64,000 bases of DNA from JANMCE01 sp963791625 (GCA_963791625.1 CAWBTA010000006.1:1674001-1738000), one strand, 5' to 3'. Shown: positions 17,612 through 26,837, counted from the stretch's first letter. Program-made: numbers and translations. The notes: generated from the letters alone by a model not told the origin.

Positions 17612-18532
17612 GTGAAACTTCCGAACATGCATTGGTCGACGACGCGAGCGTTGGTCGTTGTGACCATCACCATGCTGCTTTCAGCCTGTGGCAGCACCCA
17701 CATTGCCGGCGCTCCTGCACAAAACGGCTCGCCGGCCTCGACCGCGGAATCGCAAAGCGTCGATCCACTAGCACCGCCCGTAACGTCACCAAGCAACGCA
17801 GGGTTGCATCGCTGGGAAGGATTTCCCGTCGCCGCCCAGCCTCGGCCGATCGTGTTGCTTTCAGGACCACTGCACTGGTCCGAGAATGGATTCGTGAATG
17901 ACAGCGAGAAGATCGCATTGTCCTACGGAGGCGCCACACCACCGGCCAGCTACCCGACGGCGCCTGACACTGCCGCCGGCTATCAGCTCATTGACCCCGC
18001 AAGCGCGTTTCGGACGTTGATCGATGTGCAGCGGAACGGGGATGAGAGCACGGAGGCTCTCCAAGCCACGGGCGTGACTCTCGGAACGTCGACGTTCGCC
18101 ACCGACCGCGGTCAGAAGGATCTACCTGCTTGGATCTTTCAGTTCGACGGAGCGACTGCTGTGGCCGTGGCGGCAGTTCATCCCAAGTTTTTCTTCGCGC
18201 CACTTCGAGATCACTCAACTTCGGGTACGGCAGGAATACCGGGCGGCGGGTCGGCCACGTTGTCAATCGACGGTCAAACACTGACGGTCGCCTTCACCGG
18301 GGCGGCCGAAGGTCAAGGACCTTGCACGGCTGACTATGCCGCTGTACTCGAAGAGCGCTCCAACGTGGTCGGTCTCAGCGTTACGACAACGCGTCGGGGC
18401 ACGGGCCAGGTGGAAGAGTGCGCTGCGGGCGGCTTCAAGCGAACTGTCTCAGCAACCCTTGCCTCTCCGCTCGCCGACCGCGTCCTGGTCGACTCCACGC
18501 GCGGCGACCCAATCGCGGTCACCACGCCTTAG
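17612..18532 (+). CDS. Putative lipoprotein of unknown function
   Basis: 306 residues from GTG at 17612, chosen because AGGAGG lies 6 bases upstream; the frame is open further upstream but over pyrR. The signal peptide TRALVVVTITMLLSAC ends in a lipobox (LLSAC). A Ser/Thr/Ala-rich spacer is followed by a domain of about 250 residues with no family I recognise, rich in beta-strand-like stretches and with two late cysteines (~246 and ~274) that may form a disulphide. Divergent from pyrR; the 184-base gap holds both promoters. Marks the left end of the accessory island. Confidence 0.8.
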   Translation: MKLPNMHWSTTRALVVVTITMLLSACGSTHIAGAPAQNGSPASTAESQSVDPLAPPVTSPSNAGLHRWEGFPVAAQPRPIVLLSGPLHWSENGFVNDSEKIALSYGGATPPASYPTAPDTAAGYQLIDPASAFRTLIDVQRNGDESTEALQATGVTLGTSTFATDRGQKDLPAWIFQFDGATAVAVAAVHPKFFFAPLRDHSTSGTAGIPGGGSATLSIDGQTLTVAFTGAAEGQGPCTADYAAVLEERSNVVGLSVTTTRRGTGQVEECAAGGFKRTVSATLASPLADRVLVDSTRGDPIAVTTP

Positions 18533-18563
18533 GAACTGGACACCCCCAATCCGAGTTGATCGG

Positions 18564-19634
18564 CTAGGCGACCAGGTCCGGGTAGTGGGCGCGAACGTTG
18601 TCGGGGTAGCTGCGGACGTAGTAGTTCCACAGTTGTTGGCCGTAGACGGGAGCGGTGGTGCTGGCGGTGACGGCAGCCCCGTCGAGCAACTCGTTGCGTT
18701 TCGACATGAAACCGGCCGCCGCGTGGCGAGGGCTGGCGGCGACGGCCGCGGCGAAGGATGGGTCGAGCGGGAGGGGGTCAAGACTGGTGCGCAGGTCGGG
18801 GCCATGGAAGTAACCCGACGACAGTCGAGCCTCCCGGGCGACAACCCGATGGGTCGTGGCCACAAAATAGTTGCCGGTGATGGCTTGCAGCATCTCGCCG
18901 AGGTTGACCACGAGTGCGCCGGGCCGAGGCGTCACGTCGATCCACTTCCCCAGCGGATTCTTGGCCTGCAATCCACCGACGTCATGCTGCACGAGCAGCG
19001 TGAGAAAGCCAGCGTCATGGTGCGCGTTCACGCCAGCTTCGCCGTCGGGCGTGGGCGGATAGCTGATGAGCTTGGCGAACGATAGCGGCCGCTCACCGAA
19101 CAGATCCCGGAGGTGATGTTCACCCAGCCCGAGACCGAGCGACATCGCTGCCATCAGCTGGTTCGCCACGCCACCCAACCGTTCGAAGAACTGATCCACG
19201 ATGGCGTGGAACCCGAGGAGGATCTCATCAGGCAGCCATTGATTCGGCCCGTCAAGTCGCAGATACGGCGGATCGACATCAAGTCCGTAGGCGGGGTTCT
19301 CGGTCGATATGTCGAGCTGTTCGCGATAGTCGGGTCGGTTGTTGGTGAGCTCGGCACCGACGCGTTCCCAACCGCGAAAGTGCGGTGACTGACGCTTGTC
19401 AATCGTGGCCTTCACTGCTTCGGGTAACGCAAAGAATGATGCCATCAGCGAGAAGTATCGGTCGAAGAACTCCTGCTCGATACCGTGATCAACCAGGTAG
19501 AAGAAACCCACCTCGTGACAGATCGTGGTGAGTCGCGAGGCATTCAACTCTCGATCGGCCGCGAGATCGACCAACGATACCTCAGGGATTGACGAGAAGC
19601 TCTGAGCCGATGCGCGGTCGCTCGTTGTGCTCAC
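18564..19634 (-). CDS. 2-oxoglutarate/Fe(II)-dependent oxygenase, isopenicillin-N-synthase-like
   Basis: About 356 residues. The double-stranded beta-helix iron site is complete: H-x-D in VNAHHDAGFLTLLVQ (~205-210), the distal His in FVATTHRVV (~262) and the 2-oxoglutarate-binding Arg of RLSSGYF. The N-terminal DIOX_N part IPEVSLVDLAADRE and EVGFFYLVDHGI is typical. The substrate cannot be read from sequence; relatives act on small molecules or gibberellin/ethylene-type precursors. GTG at 19634 is taken as start; a TTG two codons earlier is possible. Transcribed alone, convergent with the lipoprotein. Confidence 0.88.
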   Translation of the reverse strand: MSTTSDRASAQSFSSIPEVSLVDLAADRELNASRLTTICHEVGFFYLVDHGIEQEFFDRYFSLMASFFALPEAVKATIDKRQSPHFRGWERVGAELTNNRPDYREQLDISTENPAYGLDVDPPYLRLDGPNQWLPDEILLGFHAIVDQFFERLGGVANQLMAAMSLGLGLGEHHLRDLFGERPLSFAKLISYPPTPDGEAGVNAHHDAGFLTLLVQHDVGGLQAKNPLGKWIDVTPRPGALVVNLGEMLQAITGNYFVATTHRVVAREARLSSGYFHGPDLRTSLDPLPLDPSFAAAVAASPRHAAAGFMSKRNELLDGAAVTASTTAPVYGQQLWNYYVRSYPDNVRAHYPDLVA

Positions 19635-19727
19635 CCCCAAATCCTACGCCCGCAGCGATTTCGGCGAGGCCTGGAAGCAAGATCCGAGGGCTCTGCAAGA
19701 CCAGCGTTCAAGGAAGGAATGCTGAGA

Positions 19728-20201
19728 CTATCGACCATGAAGCGATTTCACGTAGATGGCGCATGGATTGCCGGCATCCCATCCAGGTAGCGGATCGATG
19801 CAATCAATCTGTGCGAATCCTCGACCTTCCCAGAACCTCCTAGTCGCTTCGTATGGCTCGTAATTGGAGGACGCATCCAACGTCTTTACCTCGACCACAG
19901 ACACGTCGCGAGACGCCAGCACGTCGAATAGGGCTTCGAGTAGAACGGTTCCGAGGCCTTGGTGCCGTAACGCCGGATGAACGGCGGCATGGCTGATTTC
20001 GGCCGCGTGCGGGTAACGCCGCTCCGCGTTGACGAAAGCCACTATCTGCCCGTCCCGTTCTCCGACCATGGCCACGTTTGAGCTGGATCCGAGCGTCGCT
20101 CGGGCCTCGGTGTGGGCTGAGGTTGTGAAGTGCTCCGGTAGCAGACGAAGAACCTCGATGCATCCGTCGACATCGTCCGCCGTCGCCTTGCGAACCCTCA
20201 T
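19728..20201 (-). CDS. GNAT-family N-acetyltransferase
   Basis: 157 residues from ATG at 20201 (MRVRKATADDVDGCIEVLR). The acetyl-CoA-binding motif A is EISHAAVHPALRHQGLGTVL (~72-91), with the R-x-x-G-x-G/A loop as RHQGLG. Motif B follows as TRRFWEGRGFAQID. The substrate is unknown. The frame extends upstream to 20312, but that part overlaps the divergent promoter zone and has no conserved content. Accessory-island gene without an obvious operon partner. Confidence 0.85.
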   Translation of the reverse strand: MRVRKATADDVDGCIEVLRLLPEHFTTSAHTEARATLGSSSNVAMVGERDGQIVAFVNAERRYPHAAEISHAAVHPALRHQGLGTVLLEALFDVLASRDVSVVEVKTLDASSNYEPYEATRRFWEGRGFAQIDCIDPLPGWDAGNPCAIYVKSLHGR

Positions 20202-20338
20202 CCTCTGAGAGTAGCGAACCCGCGGGAGCCGGTCGGGTGGGATTTCACCTGGAGGCACAGATCCACGGTCACGCGGAACCGTCTGGCCCGATGTCCAATC
20301 CGCAGTCGTCAACCCGAGAAACGTGTAACTCTTGGCGG

Positions 20339-20701
20339 ATGGAAGCGGTGAGGCTCGACATTTGGCTGTGGTCGGTGCGGCTGACCCCTACTCGTTCAGC
20401 GGCAACTGACCTTTGCCGTACTGGTCGCGTGCTGGTGAACGGCGTACCGGCCAAGTCGGCATACACAGTGAAGGTGGGAGACCGTGTCGAAGCTCGAATC
20501 GCGCAACGCCAACGCATCGTCGAAGTGATCGAGTTGATCAACAAACGGGTGGGCGCGCCGCGCGCCGCCGAATGTCTCATCGATCACAGCCCACCCGTCG
20601 AACGCCTAGACGTCGGAATTCTCCACCGAGACCGCGGCGCCGGCCGCCCCACCAAACGAGACCGCCGCCAAATCGACCAACTCCGCCGAGGAGATTCCTG
20701 A
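20339..20701 (+). CDS. S4-domain RNA-binding protein (Hsp15-like)
   Basis: 120 residues beginning MEAVRLDIWLWSVRL. The S4 RNA-binding fold spans about residues 4-65: RLDIWLWSVRLTPTRSAATD, then GRVLVNGVPAKSAYTVKVGD. The C-terminus is basic (GRPTKRDRRQIDQLRR), as in Hsp15, which binds stalled 50S subunits carrying nascent chains. That role is inferred from family only. The start has no clear ribosome site. Followed within 10 bases by the kinase-like gene. Confidence 0.85.
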   Translation: MEAVRLDIWLWSVRLTPTRSAATDLCRTGRVLVNGVPAKSAYTVKVGDRVEARIAQRQRIVEVIELINKRVGAPRAAECLIDHSPPVERLDVGILHRDRGAGRPTKRDRRQIDQLRRGDS

Positions 20702-20709
20702 CGTGCGGC

Positions 20710-21495
20710 ATGGATGACCGCCCGGCAGACATCCAAGACGAGCTGCTCGAGGGAGGAATGCACACCGTGAAGCGGGTCGGTCCCCACGTGATTCGGCCGA
20801 TCGGACCGCACTCCGCTTCGGTTCATCGGCTGCTTCGTCACGTCCGCGCCAACGGCTTCTTAGAGGGCCCCGAAGTCATCGACGTCGACGTTGCTGCTGG
20901 CGCGGAAACGCTGACATTTCTAAAGGGCGAGACCACCAACTATCCGTTGCCCGATGCCTTTCGGACGGAGGACGCTTTGACGAGCGCTGCGCAACTGCTT
21001 CGGCGACTTCACGACGCCACGGTCGGTTTCGACCCACGCCCGGGTGACCTCTGGTTCCTGTCGCCTCAGCACCCGACCGAGGTGATGTGTCACGGCGATT
21101 TCGCGCCGTACAACTGCGTGATGAATCACGGCAGGGTGACGGGCGTGTTCGATTTCGACATCGCTCATCCCGGACCTCGACTCTGGGACGTTGGCTACGC
21201 GGCGTATCGCTGGGCCCCGCTCTCGGCACCCTCGAACTCCGATGGATTTGGCACTCCAGCGGAGCAGCGTTGCCGTCTACGGCTGTTCTGCGATGCGTAC
21301 GGCGCCGACGACATCTTGGGCGTTGTTGTTGCTGCGCAGAATCGACTCGGCCTTCTGGTCGAGACGATGCGGTCACTCGCGAGCGACGGCCATGCCACGT
21401 TCACGCGGCACATCGCCGACGGGCACGACCAGATCTATCTGGCTGACAGTGCGTACCTTCGGGAGCACGAAGCGTTCTTCGCGGATCGAACCTGA
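20710..21495 (+). CDS. Aminoglycoside phosphotransferase/choline-kinase-like protein
   Basis: Up to 261 residues. The kinase core is visible as the catalytic loop VMCHGDFAPYNCVM (Asp of HGDF) and the metal-binding GVFDFDIAHPGPRLWDVG. The N-terminal ATP lobe is short and degenerate. APH-family enzymes phosphorylate sugars, choline or antibiotics; no resistance role should be assumed. Start uncertain: ATG at 20710 has no ribosome site, while GTG at 20767 sits 9 bases after GGAGGA. Located in the accessory island next to the S4 protein. Confidence 0.82.
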   Translation: MDDRPADIQDELLEGGMHTVKRVGPHVIRPIGPHSASVHRLLRHVRANGFLEGPEVIDVDVAAGAETLTFLKGETTNYPLPDAFRTEDALTSAAQLLRRLHDATVGFDPRPGDLWFLSPQHPTEVMCHGDFAPYNCVMNHGRVTGVFDFDIAHPGPRLWDVGYAAYRWAPLSAPSNSDGFGTPAEQRCRLRLFCDAYGADDILGVVVAAQNRLGLLVETMRSLASDGHATFTRHIADGHDQIYLADSAYLREHEAFFADRT

Positions 21496-21640
21496 AGGGT
21501 CGATTTGAATTGTCAAGAAGTGTTGGATTGCTTGCGATTCTTCGTGCCCTGAACTAGTGTTCGTAGTGCCGTCTTCCCCGGCGAACAGGTTCTCGAGCAT
21601 CTCTCTGAGGTGCGTTCGCGTGTTGAAGGAAGGTGGTGTC

Positions 21641-22858
21641 ATGAGTCAAGGAACAGCAGAAATCGTGCGAGTATTCGCCCAGGTCGTTACCGCTGGCATC
21701 ACGCTCGACGTAGCCGAACCGGCCGCGCTTGAACAGACGCTGCGCGACTGCGCGAGAAGTGCCGCCTTCATTGAGAGCGTCCGGTTACGCGCCATTGCAC
21801 GGCTTGATCAGCACGTCACGGTCGACACCAACCAAACCATCATCACAACCTCCCACGGCTCCAAGCGCCAGGCGCAGACGGCACAGAAGCGGGCCGACGC
21901 TGCGACTCGCATGCCCGCGCTCGCCGATGCGTTGGCCAGCGGTTCCATTGGCGCCGATCACGTCGACGCCGTTGCTCAAACCCTGTCACGGATGGAGCCT
22001 GCTGATCGCGACAAGCTCGCTGCCGAAGCTGCATGGATCGCGGCAACAGCAACTCGAACCACTCCCGAGCAGTTGACGAAGACGCTGCAGCGACGGGCGC
22101 GGGAACTCTCGACCGACGACGGTATCGGCCTACTCGAACGGCAGCGGCGCAATACGTACCTGCGCTATTGGACCGACCCTGAAAGCGGTATGGTTTGTAT
22201 CCGTGGCGAGTTTGATCCGGAGACCGGCGCCCGGTTGGTTGGCCGTATCCGCAACGCCGCTGAAGCGCTGTTTCACGATCGGGTGCCAGACACCTGCCCG
22301 CTGGATGAACGAAAGAATGACCACCTACGCGCGCTGGCGTTGGTACAACTCGCCGAGGGCACCGGTTCTGGGTCGGGTCGGCCCGATCTGATCGTTGTCA
22401 TTGATCTCGAGACGCTGCTCAACGGAACCCACGCGCAGACCAGAGTTGAAGCGGACGGGGGCGTCGCACTGCCCGTTGAGACCATTCGCCGAATGGCCTG
22501 CTTCGCCAACATCATCCCCGCCGTGCTTGGTGCGAACGGCGTGCTGCTTGACCTCGGTCGTTCGCAGCGGCTGGCCACACCACATCAGCGACGAGCGCTT
22601 CGAGTGCTCTACCAGACCTGCGCCATCAGCGGATGTGGTGTCGCCTTCGAGCACTGCACGCCACACCACGTTCGCTATTGGCGACATGGCGGTCGCACCG
22701 ACATCGGCAATCTCTTACCGCTCTGCAGCCGACACCATCACCTTGCGCACGAAGGTGGGTGGCTCCTCAGTCTTGACCCCGAAAGTCGAGCCCTCACCGT
22801 CGTCAAACCCGACGGAAGTCGCCCAACTCATCCGCCACCCCTTGTCCTCGCCGGATGA
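21641..22858 (+). CDS. HNH endonuclease of the DUF222/13E12 family
   Basis: 405 residues. The N-terminal helical DUF222 region (about 30-300) is followed by the HNH zinc-finger nuclease near residue 330-385: CAISGCGVAFEHCTPHHV, then IGNLLPLCSRHHHLAH. The family is expanded in actinobacteria and often linked to mobile or repeated loci; the biological target is unknown. ATG at 21641 has AAGGAAGG 7 bases upstream. The frame is intact, unlike the second family member at 52.8 kb in this window. Confidence 0.9.
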   Translation: MSQGTAEIVRVFAQVVTAGITLDVAEPAALEQTLRDCARSAAFIESVRLRAIARLDQHVTVDTNQTIITTSHGSKRQAQTAQKRADAATRMPALADALASGSIGADHVDAVAQTLSRMEPADRDKLAAEAAWIAATATRTTPEQLTKTLQRRARELSTDDGIGLLERQRRNTYLRYWTDPESGMVCIRGEFDPETGARLVGRIRNAAEALFHDRVPDTCPLDERKNDHLRALALVQLAEGTGSGSGRPDLIVVIDLETLLNGTHAQTRVEADGGVALPVETIRRMACFANIIPAVLGANGVLLDLGRSQRLATPHQRRALRVLYQTCAISGCGVAFEHCTPHHVRYWRHGGRTDIGNLLPLCSRHHHLAHEGGWLLSLDPESRALTVVKPDGSRPTHPPPLVLAG

Positions 22859-22970
22859 GACATCGCATCGTTTGGGGGACTGCCTCAAAACGTTGGCGAT
22901 AATCCAACTACAAGACCCCTTACCGAGAGCCGGCGTGCCTCGGCGTCGCCGTGCCGGGTGAGTTGGTCTG

Positions 22971-23504
22971 CTAGCCGTGATCGTACTGAGTGGCCGTCGT
23001 GAGGGGAACGAGTAGCACTTGGCCGGGGTAGATGAGATTGGGATCGGTAAGCTGATGGCGGTTCGCCAGGTAGATCTGATTCCACAGGGCTCCACCGCCG
23101 CCGTACTGATACTCCAGCTCGGCTATGGCAAACAGCGACTCGCCCGGCTGCACCGTATGCAGTACAAAGCTCATGTACTGATCAGAGATGGCGGCACCGA
23201 ACTGAATCGGAACGGAAACGATGGGCGAACCCGATCCGCCCAGACCGGCGAGGATCTCGAACGTGCCATCGATTGTGGATGGAATTGCCGGCAGGGTCAG
23301 CACCACATCGAGCGGCCCGCCGAACTCGCCCGACCCCGCACCCGACGCCGACTGACTGGCCAGGACCGCCCCGTTACCATCCACGATGCGCATCGTGAAC
23401 GACCCACCCGTGCCGTAGAACATGATGGCCGTGTGAACCTGCAAGCCGGTCGTGAGACTGCCGACTAGCTCGTGCGGTCGGGGCATACGTACGTCAATCA
23501 GCAT
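22971..23504 (-). CDS. LysM protein with Gmad2-like immunoglobulin domain
   Basis: 177 residues. The C-terminal LysM domain (about 112-172) starts VLHTVQPGESLFAIAELEYQ and ends PNLIYPGQVLLVP. It normally binds peptidoglycan N-acetylglucosamine. The first 100 residues form a beta-sandwich-like domain (GTGGSFTMRIVDGNGAVLAS, then GTFEILAGLGGSGSPI) that resembles Gmad2. No signal peptide is visible at the chosen start MLIDVRMPRPHE, which is odd for a wall-binding protein. Transcribed alone, convergent with the HNH gene. Confidence 0.78.
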   Translation of the reverse strand: MLIDVRMPRPHELVGSLTTGLQVHTAIMFYGTGGSFTMRIVDGNGAVLASQSASGAGSGEFGGPLDVVLTLPAIPSTIDGTFEILAGLGGSGSPIVSVPIQFGAAISDQYMSFVLHTVQPGESLFAIAELEYQYGGGGALWNQIYLANRHQLTDPNLIYPGQVLLVPLTTATQYDHG

Positions 23505-23664
23505 CGGCTTCTCCCGGTTCGATATTCGCTCGACTCAGAGAGTACGAACGTCATGCGCTGATACAGCCCTTTCGTAACGAGGTAACGCTAGCGGCCGCCC
23601 GCATCCGTGAGTAGACAAAACGAGCGATGTGTCGAGGAAGATGTCGTTATCGATTGCGAGACAA

Positions 23665-24306
23665 CTAGCCGAGAAGGATGTCGGCAAGCTCGGCGGGGGT
23701 TTCCACCAGCATCTTGGCGCCGGCCTCGGTGAGTTCGGCGTGATCGCCGTAGCCCCACAACACGCCGATCGTCTCCAGGCCGTTTTCGGCCGCGCCGTGT
23801 ACGTCGTGCAAGCGATCGCCGATCATCACGGTGCTCGACAGATCAATGTCGCCAAGGTTCGCAAGCGTGTGCGCCACCACACCGGCCTTGGGGCCGCGAG
23901 TGCCGTCGAGCGTGGCCCCACCAATGAAGGTGAAGTGGTGGGCGAGCCCAAAGTGCTCGAGGATCTGTACCGCGTAGACATCTGGCTTCGATGTCGCCAG
24001 CGCCAACCGATCACCGTTCTCGACCAGGCCGCGGAGCAACTCGGGAATGCCCTCGTAGACGGTGTTTTCGAATTTGCCGATCGTGCCGTACCGAATGCGG
24101 TAGAGCTTGACGGCGCCATCGAGCAGGTCGTCAGGCACGTGCAGCATCGAGAAGATGTCCTTGAGCGGTGGACCAAGTAGGTCATCCCGGCGACCCGGAA
24201 AGGGCAGGCCCATCTCCTCGAACGCGTACTCGATGGACGCCATGATGCCCGGCGCAGAGTCTGACAGCGTGCCGTCCAGATCGAACAGAATAGTGCGCTG
24301 CGTCAT
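23665..24306 (-). CDS. HAD-superfamily phosphatase, phosphoglycolate-phosphatase-like
   Basis: 213 residues. HAD motif I is ILFDLDGTLSDSAPG (nucleophile and acid Asp), motif II the Ser/Thr in ALATSKPD, motif III Lys in GPKAGVV, motif IV VMIGDRLHDVHGA. The helical cap after motif I marks the Gph/PGP-like subgroup. The true substrate (2-phosphoglycolate, nucleotide or other) cannot be told. ATG at 24306 overlaps the nusB stop by four bases, so it is co-translated with nusB. Confidence 0.88.
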   Translation of the reverse strand: MTQRTILFDLDGTLSDSAPGIMASIEYAFEEMGLPFPGRRDDLLGPPLKDIFSMLHVPDDLLDGAVKLYRIRYGTIGKFENTVYEGIPELLRGLVENGDRLALATSKPDVYAVQILEHFGLAHHFTFIGGATLDGTRGPKAGVVAHTLANLGDIDLSSTVMIGDRLHDVHGAAENGLETIGVLWGYGDHAELTEAGAKMLVETPAELADILLG

Positions 24307-24722
24307 GGGCGAACGTTGGCCACGATGCTCGACAACATGCCGTTCACGAACTTGCCTGAATCATCGGTGCCGTACGATTTCGCCAACTCCACCGCCTCGT
24401 CCAGGATGACAGCCGTCGGTACATCAGGCGAGGCCAACAGCTCGAAGATAGCGATGCGCAACACGCTCCGGTCGATCACCGGCATGCGCTCCAACGTCCA
24501 GGTGCGCGAATACTTGCGGATCAGCGCATCAATCTGTTCCCGGTGTGCGTCGACGCCCTGCACCAGCTTGGTAGCCATGTCATCAGCCGCAACGGGTAGC
24601 GCCTCAAGCGTGGCCTCACCCGATTGGGTCTTGGCCTCGGCCTCATACAAGAGCGTGAGAGCGCGTTCGCGCGACTCGGAGCGGCGATCTTCACGATCGG
24701 TTCGCTCGGGGCGATCAGCCAT
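24303..24722 (-). CDS. nusB: Transcription antitermination factor NusB
   Basis: All-helical RNA-binding protein that pairs with NusE (S10) on boxA in rRNA leaders. 139 residues with SRERALTLLYEAEAK (N-terminal Arg-rich helix), LERMPVIDRSVLRIAIFELL and AVILDEAVELAKSYGTDDSG, then KFVNGMLSSI, the usual C-terminal signature. Shares one base with the efp stop (TGATG). Order efp-nusB is conserved in actinobacteria. Confidence 0.96.
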   Translation of the reverse strand: MADRPERTDREDRRSESRERALTLLYEAEAKTQSGEATLEALPVAADDMATKLVQGVDAHREQIDALIRKYSRTWTLERMPVIDRSVLRIAIFELLASPDVPTAVILDEAVELAKSYGTDDSGKFVNGMLSSIVANVRP

Positions 24723-25285
24723 CAGACGCGGGTGATGTAGTCGCCCGAGCGGGTGTCGACCTTGATCTTGTCACCCGGGTTGACGAAGAGCGGCACCTGC
24801 AGCACAAGGCCGGTCTCGAGGGTCGCCGGCTTGCGGGCACCTGACACCCGGTCACCCTGAATACCGGGCTCGGTGTCGGCAATGTGCAGTTCGACCGAGG
24901 CGGGGATTTCGACGTAGACGATCTCATTGTTGAACATCGCGATCATGGCGATGGACTGCTCGACCATGTAATTCTCGGCGTCACCCAACTTGGTCGGGTC
25001 GACGTTCATCTGGTCGTAGGTATCCACGTCCATGAACACATACTCCTCGCCGTCTTTGTAGAGGAACTGGTAGTCACGCTTGTCGACGATGGCCTGCTCC
25101 ACCTTGATACCGGCGTTAAAGGTGCGGTCGATGACGGCGCCGGTGCGAGAATTCTTGAGCTTGGTGCGCACGAACGCGCCGCCCTTGCCGGGTTTCACAT
25201 GCTGGAAATCAACGACCGTGAAAAGCCCGTTGTCGAGCTCCAAAGTGATGCCGTTCTTGATGTCGTTGGTGCTGATTTGGGGCAT
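24722..25285 (-). CDS. efp: Translation elongation factor P
   Basis: Rescues ribosomes stalled at polyproline. 187 residues from ATG at 25285 (MPQISTNDIKNGITLELDNG). The loop bearing the residue that contacts the P-site tRNA is KPGKGGAFVRTKLKN (~32-46). The second and third OB domains end in SGDYITRV, the canonical EF-P tail. The frame continues upstream to 25342, but that part lacks conserved content. Polyproline-rich linkers in several secreted proteins here are plausible clients. Confidence 0.97.
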   Translation of the reverse strand: MPQISTNDIKNGITLELDNGLFTVVDFQHVKPGKGGAFVRTKLKNSRTGAVIDRTFNAGIKVEQAIVDKRDYQFLYKDGEEYVFMDVDTYDQMNVDPTKLGDAENYMVEQSIAMIAMFNNEIVYVEIPASVELHIADTEPGIQGDRVSGARKPATLETGLVLQVPLFVNPGDKIKVDTRSGDYITRV

Positions 25286-25372
25286 GGAAAGACCTCGTCG
25301 TCGTGGGAAGCAGCCCTTGAGGGTACCGGAGAACACCCCCACCGGTCAGATTCGCTACTGACGAGGAGGCGA

Positions 25373-25819
25373 CTAGGAAGCAATCAAGCGGGCGACGGCG
25401 GTGATGGCGAGCTCATAGCCGTGCATGCCGAGGCCGACGATGGTCCCCTTGGCGACGGGGGAAACCACGCTGGTATGGCGCCAGGGTTCACGGGCGTTGG
25501 GGTTGGAAATGTGGACTTCGATGATAGGTCCGGCGAACGCGGCAAGTGCATCGTGGATCGACCAGGCGTAGTGGGTGAACGCCCCCGGGTTGATGACGAT
25601 GGCTGCGCATCGGCCCCGGGCCGCGTGAATGGCATCCACAATGGCGCCTTCGTGGTTCGACTGAAACGCCTCTACCGCCAGTCCGAAGCCGGCGGCTACC
25701 GTTGTGGCGGTAGCGATGTAGTCGGCTTCGGTGGCGTGACCGTAGACCTCGGGCTCGCGCTGACCAAGAAGGTTCAGATTCGGGCCGTGCAGCAGCAGCA
25801 CGATTGGTTGATCAGACAC
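25373..25819 (-). CDS. aroQ: Type II 3-dehydroquinate dehydratase
   Basis: Third shikimate-pathway step, dehydrates 3-dehydroquinate. 148 residues, the standard size of the dodecameric type II enzyme. Active-site parts: LLLHGPNLNLLGQREPEVYG (Asn, Arg, catalytic Tyr), FQSNHEGAIVDAIH, INPGAFTHYAWSIHDAL and IIEVHISNPNAREPWR. GTG at 25819 is the start; it overlaps the aroB stop by 8 bases. Part of aroE-aroC-aroK-aroB-aroQ. Confidence 0.96.
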   Translation of the reverse strand: MSDQPIVLLLHGPNLNLLGQREPEVYGHATEADYIATATTVAAGFGLAVEAFQSNHEGAIVDAIHAARGRCAAIVINPGAFTHYAWSIHDALAAFAGPIIEVHISNPNAREPWRHTSVVSPVAKGTIVGLGMHGYELAITAVARLIAS

Positions 25820-26837
25820 GTCGCATCTCCCCCAGTGCTTCTTTGACGGCGGCAACGGGAACGCCGGCCACCACTTCGATTCCGGTCGGACCATCGAGAA
25901 TGAACGTCAATCCGTCAATGGCTTTCTTGTCCCGCGCCATCAGGGCCAACAACGCGTCGTCGGTCAGGCCTGCGGGCAGGCGACCGTCGAGGCCGTACTC
26001 CCCCAGCACATGCAAATGGTGATCGACCACCTCGGCCGAGACCCGGTCCATCACCACCGCCAGACGGGCCGCATAGACCAGGCCGATGGCAACGGCCTCG
26101 CCGTGCAGCAGCGCGTGGTCCGTCGCAATTTCGAGCGCATGAGCAAGGGTGTGGCCATAGTTGAGCAAGGCCCGGCCTCGCTTGTTATCTGATGAGATCG
26201 ATTCGCGTTCATCCAGTCCGACGACCTCGGCTTTGATCTGCACGCAACGGGCGATGCGGTCTTCGAGGGTGAGGGCGAGGAGGTCGTCGCCGGTGAGAAA
26301 GTGGTACTTCGCCATCTCGCCGAAGCCGCACAGACGCTCGCGTTCCGGCAACGTGTCGAGCGTCGACAGATCGCAGATGACGCCGTGGGGCTGCCAAAAC
26401 GCGCCGACCATGTTCTTGCCCTCGGGCAGATTCACGCCCGTCTTGCCACCGATGGCGGCATCGATCATGGCGAGCAAGGTCGTTGCAACATGAACGACCG
26501 GGATACCGCGCATGTACGACGCCGCGGCAAATCCAGCGACGTCGGTCACCATGCCACCGCCGACCGAAACGACACAGTCGGCCCGGTTCATCCCCCACGA
26601 CGCGAAGTCGCGGCAGAGCGTCTCAATGGTGCCCAGCGTTTTGTGTTGTTCGCCAACACCGATGGTGAAGACCTTGTGCTCGCATCCCGGAACGACACTA
26701 AAAGGTACGGATGACTGCGTGACGATCGCGACGCGTTTCGCTCCAGGCGGGATCAATGAACTCAGAGCGGAAATTGCTCCGGAACCAACCACGACTTCGT
26801 AGGAACGAGCGGCCAAGGCAACGGTGACGCGCTTCAT
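25812..26837 (-). CDS. aroB: 3-dehydroquinate synthase
   Basis: Second shikimate-pathway step, NAD- and metal-dependent cyclisation of DAHP. 341 residues. NAD-binding SVGGGMVTDVAGFAAASYMR (~90-110), PTTLLAM-like VATTLLAMIDAAIGGKTGVN (~120-140), and metal ligands in NYGHTLAHALEIAT and HGEAVAIGLVYA are all in place. The ATG overlaps the aroK stop by four bases, as in other fused-promoter aro operons. Confidence 0.97.
   Translation of the reverse strand: MKRVTVALAARSYEVVVGSGAISALSSLIPPGAKRVAIVTQSSVPFSVVPGCEHKVFTIGVGEQHKTLGTIETLCRDFASWGMNRADCVVSVGGGMVTDVAGFAAASYMRGIPVVHVATTLLAMIDAAIGGKTGVNLPEGKNMVGAFWQPHGVICDLSTLDTLPERERLCGFGEMAKYHFLTGDDLLALTLEDRIARCVQIKAEVVGLDERESISSDNKRGRALLNYGHTLAHALEIATDHALLHGEAVAIGLVYAARLAVVMDRVSAEVVDHHLHVLGEYGLDGRLPAGLTDDALLALMARDKKAIDGLTFILDGPTGIEVVAGVPVAAVKEALGEMRRV

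Noticed and set aside
20710..21495. Antibiotic-resistance aminoglycoside kinase
   Set aside because: Only the general kinase fold is supported; the ATP lobe is short and no resistance subfamily signature is visible.
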